Shown here one piece after another: positions 28,376 to 36,428 of a stretch of DNA of 64,000 nt. The position numbers and the translations under genes were made by a program. Source of the stretch: Halorhodospira halochloris (GTDB lineage: Bacteria; Pseudomonadota; Gammaproteobacteria; Nitrococcales; Halorhodospiraceae); contig NZ_AP017372.2 in the NCBI RefSeq assembly GCF_002356555.2, forward strand, positions 1,652,501 through 1,716,500, given 5' to 3'. The notes below the pieces were generated by a model. That model searched no databases. It saw only the letters and a list, made by a program, of their open reading frames with translations, and was not told where the DNA came from. Position 1 is the stretch's first letter. Each line of letters begins with the position of its first letter.

Positions 28376-30064
28376 TTAATCAAACAGGTCGGCGTCTGTT
28401 ACCGCTCCCCGACTGGCGGATGAAGCTAAACGTGCATACTTGCCCAGCACCCCGCGCCGATAGCGCGGCTGAGGGATCTGCCAAGCAGCGCGACGCCGCT
28501 CGAGTTCATGCTCATCGACCTCGAGCTGCAACAGATTGCTGTCGGCATCAATTGTAACTCTATCCCCCTCACAGACTAGGGCAATTGTACCGCCATCATA
28601 GGCCTCCGGAGCAACATGCCCAACCACCATGCCGTAGGTGCCACCAGAAAAACGCCCATCAGTGATCAAGCCGACGCTATCACCCAACCCCTTGCCGATT
28701 ATCGCCGAGGTTGGAGCCAGCATTTCGCGCATTCCAGGGCCGCCTTTAGGGCCCTCATACCTGACTATGATCACATCTCCAGCCTGCACACGGTCAGCCA
28801 AAATGGCCTCCAGGCACTCCTCCTCAGAGTCGAATACCCGCGCGGGGCCACTAATCTTGCGCTGTTTTATCCCTGTCACCTTGGCAACAGCGCCCTCTTC
28901 GGCAAGATTGCCCCGCAGCACTGCCAAATGGCCCTGCGGATATAGGGGTTTGTCGAACGGCATTATTATCTCTTGATTCGCCGGCGGTTCAGCTGGCAGG
29001 TGACTGATCAGTTGCTCAACCGTTTGACCGGTGACGGTCATACAATCGCCGTGCAGTAAGCCGTGCTCAAGCAGAATGCGCATAACCTGAGGGGTGCCCC
29101 CTACCTCATGGAACTGGCTAGTAACAAACCGCCCAGAAGGTTTGAGGTCGCACAAAACCGGCACCTTGCGCCGAATAGCCTCAACATCATCAAGATCGAA
29201 GGGAACCTCAGCGGTATTGGCAATGGCTAGCAAATGGAGCACAGCGTTGGTCGACCCGCCGACGGCCATTACCACCGCAAAGGCGTTCTCAAAGGCCTTA
29301 CGGGTGAGCATCTGCGACGGTCTGCGATCATGGTGGACCGCATCCATAAGGGCCTTTGCTGCAGCCTCAGCAACCTCGCCTGCCTCATCATCCTCCGCCG
29401 ATACGGTGGATGAACCCATAAGGCTCATGCCCATGGCCTCAAATGCACTCGACATGGTATTGGCGGTGAACATACCGCCACACGAGCCGGCCCCAGGACA
29501 GGCGTTACGCTCCACCCCCTGCAGGTCCTCGTCACTAAGGTTGCCCGCGTTATATTTGCCCACCGCCTCGAAGGCGCTCACCACAGTCAGATCTTCGCCC
29601 TGGTAATGGCCAGGCTTGATGGTGCCGCCGTAGACAAATATTGAGGGCACATCCAAGCGGGCAAGGGCGATCATGGCCCCAGGCATGTTCTTATCGCAGC
29701 CACCGGTTGCGAGCACCCCATCAAGGCGTTGGCCACCACCGACGGTCTCTATTGAATCGGCAATAACCTCGCGGGAGACCAGCGAGTATTTCATCCCCTC
29801 AGTCCCCATAGAGATGCCATCCGAGACGGTTATAGTGCCAAACATTACCGGCATAGCCCCCGCCTCACGCAGCGCCTTATCGGCCTTCCCGGCCATAGCG
29901 CCAATGCCTATATTGCATGGGGTAATGGTGCTGTGAGCATTGCCAACACCGATTATGGGCTTGTCGAAATCATCATCAGTAAAGCCTACCGCCCGCAACA
30001 TGGCACGATTGGGCGTACGAGCCACTCCCTGGGTAATAACACGGCTGCGTCGATTATCTGCCAT
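28376..30064 (-). CDS. ilvD: dihydroxy-acid dehydratase
   Basis: A 562-residue IlvD, typical length. It converts 2,3-dihydroxy-isovalerate and -methylvalerate to the 2-keto acids of valine, leucine and isoleucine synthesis. The Fe-S cluster cysteines lie in [27 protein letters not shown] and [15 protein letters not shown], and the active-site region near the end contains [14 protein letters not shown]. It is divergent from the acyl-CoA synthetase at 30180 with about 115 bases between them. Confidence 0.96.
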   Translation of the reverse strand: MADNRRSRVITQGVARTPNRAMLRAVGFTDDDFDKPIIGVGNAHSTITPCNIGIGAMAGKADKALREAGAMPVMFGTITVSDGISMGTEGMKYSLVSREVIADSIETVGGGQRLDGVLATGGCDKNMPGAMIALARLDVPSIFVYGGTIKPGHYQGEDLTVVSAFEAVGKYNAGNLSDEDLQGVERNACPGAGSCGGMFTANTMSSAFEAMGMSLMGSSTVSAEDDEAGEVAEAAAKALMDAVHHDRRPSQMLTRKAFENAFAVVMAVGGSTNAVLHLLAIANTAEVPFDLDDVEAIRRKVPVLCDLKPSGRFVTSQFHEVGGTPQVMRILLEHGLLHGDCMTVTGQTVEQLISHLPAEPPANQEIIMPFDKPLYPQGHLAVLRGNLAEEGAVAKVTGIKQRKISGPARVFDSEEECLEAILADRVQAGDVIIVRYEGPKGGPGMREMLAPTSAIIGKGLGDSVGLITDGRFSGGTYGMVVGHVAPEAYDGGTIALVCEGDRVTIDADSNLLQLEVDEHELERRRAAWQIPQPRYRRGVLGKYARLASSASRGAVTDADLFD

Positions 30065-30179
30065 CTAGCACTCCTCTAACTATATCCAACACATATTCTT
30101 TGTCTGTAGCCCTTGCACTCGAGGACCAATAGGGATCAGGATAACGGAATTATCCTTAATCAGCAGCATCGAGGCGCCC

Positions 30180-31820
30180 ATGGGCGCGCAAGCACCAACA
30201 ATTTCCTGGCTCGAAGTAGAAAAAAACTGGCTGGATGAGCAGCCCGACGGCGGCTTAAACCTGGCCTATCAATGCCTGGAGCGCAACCTGGCGGCCGGCC
30301 GTGCGCACCAACCGGCGCTGATTTGGCGCAGCTCCACCAACCAACGCACCGTTTACACCTACGCCGAGCTCAGTGCCGAGGCGCAGCGCTTCGCTGCCGC
30401 CCTCAAACACCGCGGCATCCGCCTAGCGGAGCGGGTCTGCACCATAGCCCCGCGCCGCCCTGAATTGTATATCGCCGCCCTAGGTACCCTGCATCACGGG
30501 GCGGTCTATGCGCCCTTATTCTCTGTCTACGGCCCCGATCCGATCCGCCGCCGCCTTGAGGTCGGCGAGGCGCGAGTGGTAATCACCACCAAGCAACTAT
30601 ATGAGCAGCGCATAGCCCCCATCCGTGGAGCTTTGCCGAGCCTCGAGCATATTGTCCTCATCGACGGTGAAGCACCCGGCGCCGAATCGTGGCAACAATT
30701 CTGCACCGCACCCGCGGCGAATACTCCCAACGAAGGCTTAGTCACCGCCGCTGAATTCCCCGCTTTGTTGCTCTTCACCAGCGGCACAACCGGCCCGCCT
30801 AAAGGCGTTCTCCATGTCCATCGTGCCGCAGCGGCCCTGCTCACCTCGGGACGACTAGTGCTAGGCCTGGAACCGGGAACACGCTACTGGTGCACTGCAG
30901 ATCCAGGCTGGGTCACGGGAGTTGCTTATGGACTCCTTGCCCCCCTGCTCTGTGGCGCAACCCTAGTAGTCGACGAGGGCAAGCTCGAGGCGGCTCGATG
31001 GTACGACATACTGGCCGAAGAAGCCATTCAATGTTGGCTTACCACGCCCACAGCTTTGCGCCTTCTGCGGCGTAGTGCAGTCGATACTTACCACCACGAG
31101 TTGAGCAACCTGGAGCGCATCTTCAGCACCGGCGAGCCACTCGACCCTGCCCTTACCGAGTGGACTCAGCAGCACCTAAATCTGCCTACCCGCGACGCTT
31201 GGTGGCAATCAGAAACGGGCTCCATAATAACCGCCCAATACGCTGATGACCCGCTGACTCCTGCTAGAATGGGGCGCTCGGCGCCTGGGATAGAGATGAT
31301 TATTGCCGAGATCGACCACCAGCAGGTAAAGCCGATAACCCGGCCCGGGCAAACCGGTGAGATACTCATCAAGCGCGGCTGGCCGTCCATGTTCAGGGCC
31401 TACTTGGGGGCACCGGAGAGCTACCGCCAAGCCTTCATTGACGACTGGTATCGGTCGGGTGATCTGGCACAATGGGATAGAAATGGCGAGCTGCGCTTCA
31501 TTGGCAGGGCCGATGACGTTATCAAAACCGCCGGACATATGGTCGGCCCCGCTGAGGTTGAAGCCGTATTAAACCACCATCCCGAGGTTGTAGAGTGCGG
31601 CGTTAGCGCAGTCCCAGATGCCGTGGCCGGGCACCTAGTAGCGGCATGGGTGGTACCCCGTAACCCTGTGCAAGACGCCGAAAAACTCCGCCACGACCTT
31701 ATTGCCTATGCCCGCCAGCGCCTCGGTACCGCGGTAGCCCCGCGCGAACTTCACTTTATCGACGAACTGCCGAAAACCCCGAGTGGCAAGATACTCAGAC
31801 GTGAACTAAGGAAACCATGA
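30180..31820 (+). CDS. AMP-forming acyl-CoA (acetyl-CoA-like) synthetase
   Basis: A 546-residue ANL-superfamily ligase that activates a carboxylate with ATP and CoA. The phosphate-binding loop is LLFTSGTTGPPKGVLHVH (about 198-215). The hinge region reads YRSGDLAQWDRNGELRFIGR and the C-terminal lysine motif PKTPSGKILRREL. The N-terminal LEVEKNWLDEQPDGGLNLAY block resembles acetyl-CoA synthetases more than medium-chain ligases, but at 546 residues it is about 100 shorter than Acs. The substrate is uncertain. The C-terminal Lys is the site acetylated by Pat-type enzymes. The last codon overlaps the mscS-family start (ATGA). Confidence 0.85.
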   Translation: MGAQAPTISWLEVEKNWLDEQPDGGLNLAYQCLERNLAAGRAHQPALIWRSSTNQRTVYTYAELSAEAQRFAAALKHRGIRLAERVCTIAPRRPELYIAALGTLHHGAVYAPLFSVYGPDPIRRRLEVGEARVVITTKQLYEQRIAPIRGALPSLEHIVLIDGEAPGAESWQQFCTAPAANTPNEGLVTAAEFPALLLFTSGTTGPPKGVLHVHRAAAALLTSGRLVLGLEPGTRYWCTADPGWVTGVAYGLLAPLLCGATLVVDEGKLEAARWYDILAEEAIQCWLTTPTALRLLRRSAVDTYHHELSNLERIFSTGEPLDPALTEWTQQHLNLPTRDAWWQSETGSIITAQYADDPLTPARMGRSAPGIEMIIAEIDHQQVKPITRPGQTGEILIKRGWPSMFRAYLGAPESYRQAFIDDWYRSGDLAQWDRNGELRFIGRADDVIKTAGHMVGPAEVEAVLNHHPEVVECGVSAVPDAVAGHLVAAWVVPRNPVQDAEKLRHDLIAYARQRLGTAVAPRELHFIDELPKTPSGKILRRELRKP

Positions 31821-33880
31821 ACGTGGCACATTTGCACATCGCTTACCTAATGACGCGCATCGTCTTGGGCGCGCTAGCCTTATTCCCCCTCGCCGCCCTG
31901 GCGGAAGCAGGAGAAGATGCCGCTGAACCGGCACGCCGTGTTGCCGAAATGACCCAAACGTTTGCCCATAACCTAGCCGAACAGCTGCGCCAAATAGGTA
32001 CCGCTCTGAATGAACTGGAAGGTGAACAGCTAGGCACGCAGCTATGGCTGGCCACCATAGAGCTAAGCGATCTGTTGATCATCATCGGTGTAACTGTCGC
32101 ACTTCTATTCGCCCTGCGACCTGTTGCCCGGCCCTTTTTTATAAAGGCCGAGAAATGGGCTCAGCAAGGCGATGAGCGTCTCCACACCCTGCGTCGGGCA
32201 ATTGGCGTCAGTAGCGCCGCACTAGCGGATCTGGCGACAGTACTAATTGCCTGGCTCGGCGGCTACGCCTTAGCGCTATTTCTGCTTGGCGAGACCGGCT
32301 CAATAGAGATGCGCCAATCACTTTTCCTTAACGCCTTCCTGATTACCGAAGGGGTCAAGGCAATCCTGCGCATCCTCTTTGCCGTGCGCAACAGCGGCCT
32401 GCGGCTGCTACCTATTGAGACGGACTACGCCTCTTACTGGAACAGCCGGCTAGCGCGAATGGCTGGCCTCATAGGTTACGGTTTGCTCTTCCTGGTGCCA
32501 CTGTTCTCGCGCACCATATCCGATCTGGTTGGACAGCTGGCAACCTTAATCATCATGGCCACAGCCTTTTTCTACGCCATGACGGTTGCCCTGAGAAACC
32601 GCAATGATATGCGCAAAAGGCTTGAGGCAAGTGCTGCTAAAGCCAAGGTTATGTTTACTCGAGTAACTCTTTCTACTCTAGCCTGGACTTGGCACTGGCT
32701 GGTTATCGCCTATTTTGGCGCACTTGCTGTAGTTACCGTTACCCAGCCGGAGAGCGCCCTACCCTATATGGCTCAAGCAACCGCACAAAGCCTTATTGTT
32801 GTAGTGCTGGGCGCCCTTATCGCAGTAGCCTTAACTCAAGCAACCTCACGCCGAATCCATCTGAGTGCAGAGAAACGTCAACACTTCCCGCTGCTGGAAG
32901 GCCGTCTTAACTCATATATCCCGATCGCCCTGAAGGCGGTTAGGGCATTAATAATAGTAACGGTACTAGCCCTTCTCCTAGACGCCTGGGGGCTTCTCGA
33001 CTTTTTTGCTTGGATAAGCTCTGAGGCGGGCTTAAACATAATTGGCATAGTTGTTTCGGTCGGGCTGGTTTTAATCGCCGCCATCGCTGCCTGGATAGTT
33101 GCTGCGAGCTGGATCGAACACCGCCTGAATCCAGAGGTCGGCAAAGGCAAGCCGACGGCTCGCGAACAGACCCTGCTAACACTGTTTCGTAACGCCCTAG
33201 CAGTAGTTCTGGTCACCCTCACGACAATGATAGTGCTGGCCGAGATAGGGATAAATATCGGCCCATTGATAGCTGGTGCAGGTGTCCTTGGTCTGGCAAT
33301 CGGCTTCGGCGCTCAAAAGATGGTGCAGGATATTATCACCGGCGTCTTTATTCAGCTGGAACATTCCATCGATGTAGGAGATATAATAACTGCCGCAGGA
33401 GTCACCGGAACAGTGGAAAAACTTACGGTAAGATCGGTCAACATCCGCGATCTAGCCGGCACATTCCACTTTATCCCATTCTCTTCGGTAGACAGCATTG
33501 CCAACTTTACCCGCCATTTTGCCTACCATGTCGGCAACTACGGCGTTGCTTACCGAGAAGATCTTGATGAGGTCAAACCCCACTTTGAGGCCGCTTACCG
33601 GGAGTTGAAAAACCACCCTGACCAGGAAATAGCCGACGCCGTCTATGACGAATTCTGGCTCGACGGTGTCTCATCGCTAGGGGACAGCTCAGTCAATATT
33701 CGCATCCGAATTAAAACGGCACCCGGCATGCAATGGGCAGTGGGCAGGGCCTATAACGAGCTGGTCAAGAAAGAGTTTGACAAGGCCGGAATTGAAATAC
33801 CCTTCCCTCACCGTACTCTCTACTTTGGCCAAGACAAATATGGCAGAGCACCAGCTGCCCGTATTGAGAATGTTGGTTAA
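31817..33880 (+). CDS. MscS-family mechanosensitive channel with extra N-terminal region
   Basis: A 687-residue channel. A signal-peptide-like segment (residues 10-30, ending ALAEAGED) is followed by a short periplasmic helical part (about 32-75) and about eleven membrane spans. The MscS pore helix lies around residue 485 (IAGAGVLGLAIGFGAQKMVQDI), then the MscS beta domain (VGDIITAAGVTGTVEKLTVR) and cytoplasmic cage. This is the large YbdG/YbiO-like architecture that releases solutes on hypo-osmotic shock, which suits a halophile. It overlaps the synthetase gene by four bases. A truncated palindromic element follows the stop. Confidence 0.9.
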   Translation: MNVAHLHIAYLMTRIVLGALALFPLAALAEAGEDAAEPARRVAEMTQTFAHNLAEQLRQIGTALNELEGEQLGTQLWLATIELSDLLIIIGVTVALLFALRPVARPFFIKAEKWAQQGDERLHTLRRAIGVSSAALADLATVLIAWLGGYALALFLLGETGSIEMRQSLFLNAFLITEGVKAILRILFAVRNSGLRLLPIETDYASYWNSRLARMAGLIGYGLLFLVPLFSRTISDLVGQLATLIIMATAFFYAMTVALRNRNDMRKRLEASAAKAKVMFTRVTLSTLAWTWHWLVIAYFGALAVVTVTQPESALPYMAQATAQSLIVVVLGALIAVALTQATSRRIHLSAEKRQHFPLLEGRLNSYIPIALKAVRALIIVTVLALLLDAWGLLDFFAWISSEAGLNIIGIVVSVGLVLIAAIAAWIVAASWIEHRLNPEVGKGKPTAREQTLLTLFRNALAVVLVTLTTMIVLAEIGINIGPLIAGAGVLGLAIGFGAQKMVQDIITGVFIQLEHSIDVGDIITAAGVTGTVEKLTVRSVNIRDLAGTFHFIPFSSVDSIANFTRHFAYHVGNYGVAYREDLDEVKPHFEAAYRELKNHPDQEIADAVYDEFWLDGVSSLGDSSVNIRIRIKTAPGMQWAVGRAYNELVKKEFDKAGIEIPFPHRTLYFGQDKYGRAPAARIENVG

Positions 33881-33894
33881 CAGGAACAGAGAAT

Positions 33895-33984
33895 CCTCAG
33901 CCTGGAGGCTTCATGGCGCCATCCCTGGCGCCATGACCTCCACACACCAGGGCAGCTAGTGGCATCGAGGACGCTTTTAGAGCC
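33895..33984 (+). repeat. palindromic element, truncated (left arm missing)
   Basis: This copy keeps most of the core in plus orientation (CCTGGAGGCTTCATGGCGCC, CCCTGGCGCC) and a drifted right arm ending CGCTTTTAGAGCC. The left arm and the first part of the core are gone. It lies between the convergent mscS-type and H-NS genes. Confidence 0.85.
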
Positions 33985-34059
33985 TACCTTGAGGCGGATG
34001 TATACGGCGTAATAACCGACGTATAAATAGGGAAGTACGCGGCGCGCGCAAGCCTTCAG

Positions 34060-34401
34060 CTAGCCGTCAACCCGCAGCTGATCGCGGCTACCACCAGATG
34101 CCTCCCACTGCTCGACCCACTTCGGCGTTCTGCCACGACCACTCCACGCCTTAGCAGGGTCCTCCGGGTGACGAAACTTTATTGGCACCTTTCTACCCGA
34201 AGAGCCTGTCTTTTCTTTGCCACCTAATAGATCCTCGGGCCTCACCCCGTATTTTGCAGCAACCAGCCTTAGCTCGCGCTGCGCTTCCTTAATACGGTCA
34301 CGCTCACGCCGTGATTGCTCACGTTCTATACAACGTTCAAGCTCTTTGAGTTCGCTATCGGTAAACGCTTCTAAATTAATCGCATCCAGCTGACTACCCA
34401 T
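34060..34401 (-). CDS. H-NS/HvrA-family nucleoid protein
   Basis: A 113-residue H-NS-like protein. An N-terminal coiled-coil for oligomerisation (about residues 10-50, Arg/Glu-rich) leads to a linker and a C-terminal DNA-binding domain with FRHPEDPAKAWSGRGRTPKWVEQWEASG. The GRGRTPKW loop is the AT-hook-like minor-groove contact. The ATG at 34401 has AGGAG 8 bases upstream; an upstream extension lacks family similarity. Such proteins silence AT-rich regions, for example the area upstream of csgD here (inference). It is divergent from the epimerase at 34574. Confidence 0.9.
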   Translation of the reverse strand: MGSQLDAINLEAFTDSELKELERCIEREQSRRERDRIKEAQRELRLVAAKYGVRPEDLLGGKEKTGSSGRKVPIKFRHPEDPAKAWSGRGRTPKWVEQWEASGGSRDQLRVDG

Positions 34402-34573
34402 TATCAATCTCCTAATCTTTATGCATCGGGGGGAAATGCACCGCAAGTTTAATGCTAAAACGCAATTCACTCAAGTACAAATATTGTTACAATCCGAATT
34501 ACTGTTAAAATCTACGACAACGATCACACCAAGGTTTATATGCCTTATCTCCAACAGCCTTATGAGGGGCACC

Positions 34574-35479
34574 ATGCGTATACTAATCACAGGTGGCAGC
34601 GGTTTTGTCGGCAGCCTGCTTTGCCAGCGTCTGCATGAAAAAGGCCACGAGTTGCTGGTTGTTTCCCGAAACCCCGGACGCGCTCAAGCAAAGCTACCCC
34701 CGCGCACTGAAATTCGCCCCGAGATCCATAATTTTGCGGAAAACCAGCCTGAGGCTATTGTAAATCTCGCCGGCGACTCAATCGCCGAGGGGCGCTGGAG
34801 CGAAGCCAAAAAACAGCGCCTTATTGACTCTCGGATAGAGACTACCAATGCTTTAGTAGAGCTATGCGGGCAACTTAAGCAACCGCCGCGTTGCTTAATC
34901 TCCGGCTCAGCCATGGGCTATTATGGTGACCGCGGTGATGAAGAAATCACCGAGCAAAGCCCTGCTGGCAATGAGTTCATTGCCGAACTTTGCCAACAGT
35001 GGGAATCAGCTGCCCAACAGGCTGAGGATTACGGCGTACGCGTCGCCCTCGTGCGCATAGGGCTAGTACTAGACCGCGACGGGGGATCCTTAGCCAAGAT
35101 GCTACCGGCCTTCAAAATGGGACTGGGCGGCACCCTAGGCAGCGGCAAGCAATACATGCCGTGGATTCACCGCGAGGATCTCATTAGGCTTATAGTGTTC
35201 TTGCTTGAGAATGAAAAGCTCGGTGGGGCATTCAACGCCTCAGCCCCTAACCCGGTGACTAACGCCGAGTTTACCCGGGCCTTGGCTGCCAAACTCAGCC
35301 GACCAGCTATATTGCCGGTTCCAGAACTGGCACTGAAGCTTATCTTCGGTGAAATGTCGCGAGTACTGCTCACCGGGGCAAAAATGAAACCACAGCGCCT
35401 ACAGGAGAGCGGCTTCGAATTCAAATACCCTGAATTGGAGCAAGCGCTGAGCGAAATTTTCGATAAACAGACTGCTTAG
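34574..35479 (+). CDS. TIGR01777-family NAD-dependent epimerase (YfcH-like)
   Basis: A 301-residue extended short-chain dehydrogenase of the TIGR01777/YfcH type. The Rossmann nucleotide motif is ITGGSGFVGSLLCQRL at residues 4-19. The family block GSAMGYYGDRGDEEITE contains the catalytic-site YYG, and GSGKQYMPWIHREDL is another hallmark. A DUF1731 C-terminal segment follows (SRPAILPVPELALKLIFGEMS). The start at 34574 is supported by GAGGGG; upstream codons look non-coding. The reaction is not known. A palindromic element begins 4 bases beyond the stop. Confidence 0.9.
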   Translation: MRILITGGSGFVGSLLCQRLHEKGHELLVVSRNPGRAQAKLPPRTEIRPEIHNFAENQPEAIVNLAGDSIAEGRWSEAKKQRLIDSRIETTNALVELCGQLKQPPRCLISGSAMGYYGDRGDEEITEQSPAGNEFIAELCQQWESAAQQAEDYGVRVALVRIGLVLDRDGGSLAKMLPAFKMGLGGTLGSGKQYMPWIHREDLIRLIVFLLENEKLGGAFNASAPNPVTNAEFTRALAAKLSRPAILPVPELALKLIFGEMSRVLLTGAKMKPQRLQESGFEFKYPELEQALSEIFDKQTA

Positions 35480-35482
35480 GAG

Positions 35483-35612
35483 AGACTCTAACCTCGCGGA
35501 GGTCTTGGCACCAGGGATGGCGCCAGTGATGGCGCCATGAAGCCTCCAGGGATGGATTCACGGCGTCCTACACACCAGGGCAGATGGTGGCGCCGGCGAA
35601 GTTTTAGAGGTC
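35483..35612 (-). repeat. palindromic element, left arm internally deleted
   Basis: The right arm is complete (TGGTGGCGCCGGCGAAGTTTTAGAGG) but the left arm keeps only its two ends: ACTCTAAC is joined directly to CTCGCGGAGG, with about 30 bp missing. The core is in minus orientation and has a short internal duplication of the GATGGCGCCA segment. It lies between convergent genes. Confidence 0.88.
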
Positions 35613-35643
35613 CTCTCCTAGGCCAAATCCGGGAGGCTCGGAT

Positions 35644-36249
35644 TCAGCGGCAAAACGGCCAAAACTGATACCAGCGCCAGCACCTGAAATCGTCTTCGCA
35701 CCCTTCGAGCTGCTCAGCATACTCCCGCGCACGCCTTTCAACATTACGCGAGACACGTTGCAAGAAAGGCTTCTGCTGATAGGAACCACGCTGATAGCCA
35801 CCATGGCCTTCATGGTAGGCCAAATAGAGACGCCGCGCGTCATCTTTGGCTATACCGAGGCGTTGATGAGTCCTGTGGTTGTACCAGCCTATAAAATCGA
35901 GTGCGTCGATCATCTGGGTACGATGGGCGTCTCGACGTGCAGCATCTTCGCGATATTCACCCCAAACAGGATTCTGCGCCTGCGCGTAACCGAAGGCAGA
36001 AGACGAACGAAACCAGGGAATAAACCCTAATACGCGCGGTCGCGGTGGCCTGGCATCGGCGACAAAAGATGACTCTTGATGGACAAACGCCATCTGTATC
36101 TCGATCGGCGTTTGCCAACGCTCCTCACTGCGTTTGGCATAATCGTACCATTGCGGGTACTGGTCGAAGATATCACAGATATCATCAATATTGTCTGGCT
36201 GGGGCTTGTGCGCACATCCCGCAGCAAAAAGCAGCAACAGTACCAACAA
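35644..36249 (-). CDS. lytic transglycosylase-like lipoprotein; start region disrupted by repeat
   Basis: The recognisable protein is a lipoprotein with lipobox LFAAGC and a lysozyme-like transglycosylase domain. The probable catalytic Glu is in MAFVHQESSF, followed by SSAFGYAQAQNPVW and YLAYHEGHGGYQRGSY, which fits peptidoglycan-cleaving SLT proteins of the outer membrane. No ATG precedes the signal peptide. The start listed is a TTG at 36249, which gives only 12 residues before the lipid Cys and no basic n-region. The frame stays open upstream through the palindromic element at 36259-36404 (GTG within it) to an ATG at 36495, so the element may now encode the N-terminus or the gene may be weakly expressed. 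Confidence 0.75.
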   Translation of the reverse strand: MLVLLLLFAAGCAHKPQPDNIDDICDIFDQYPQWYDYAKRSEERWQTPIEIQMAFVHQESSFVADARPPRPRVLGFIPWFRSSSAFGYAQAQNPVWGEYREDAARRDAHRTQMIDALDFIGWYNHRTHQRLGIAKDDARRLYLAYHEGHGGYQRGSYQQKPFLQRVSRNVERRAREYAEQLEGCEDDFRCWRWYQFWPFCR

Positions 36250-36258
36250 CCAGATGGG

Positions 36259-36404
36259 TGCCCCTAAAAACTTCCCCGACGCTCTTAGCTGCCCCGGTGT
36301 GGAGGTCTTGGCGCCAGGGATGGCGCCATGAAGCCTCCAGGGAAGGATTGACGACGTCCTCCACACCGGGGCAGCTAAGAGCGTCGGGGAAGTTTTTAGA
36401 GGCA
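36259..36404 (-). repeat. palindromic element, complete copy with perfect arms
   Basis: The arms (36265-36306 and the matching right arm to 36401) are identical inverted repeats of 42 bp from CTAAAAACTTCCCC to GGTGTGGAGG, with no mismatches. The middle reads CCCCGACGCTCTTAGCTG. The core is in minus orientation (GTCTTGGCGCCAGGGATGG). It abuts the lipoprotein signal sequence on one side and lies 25 bases from the histidine-kinase stop on the other. Confidence 0.95.
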
Positions 36405-36428
36405 GCCAGGTAGAACGAGGCGCCTTCC

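Noticed and set aside
29094-29606. Plus-strand ORF (170 codons) inside ilvD
   Set aside because: Antisense shadow of ilvD; no ribosome binding site or family similarity.
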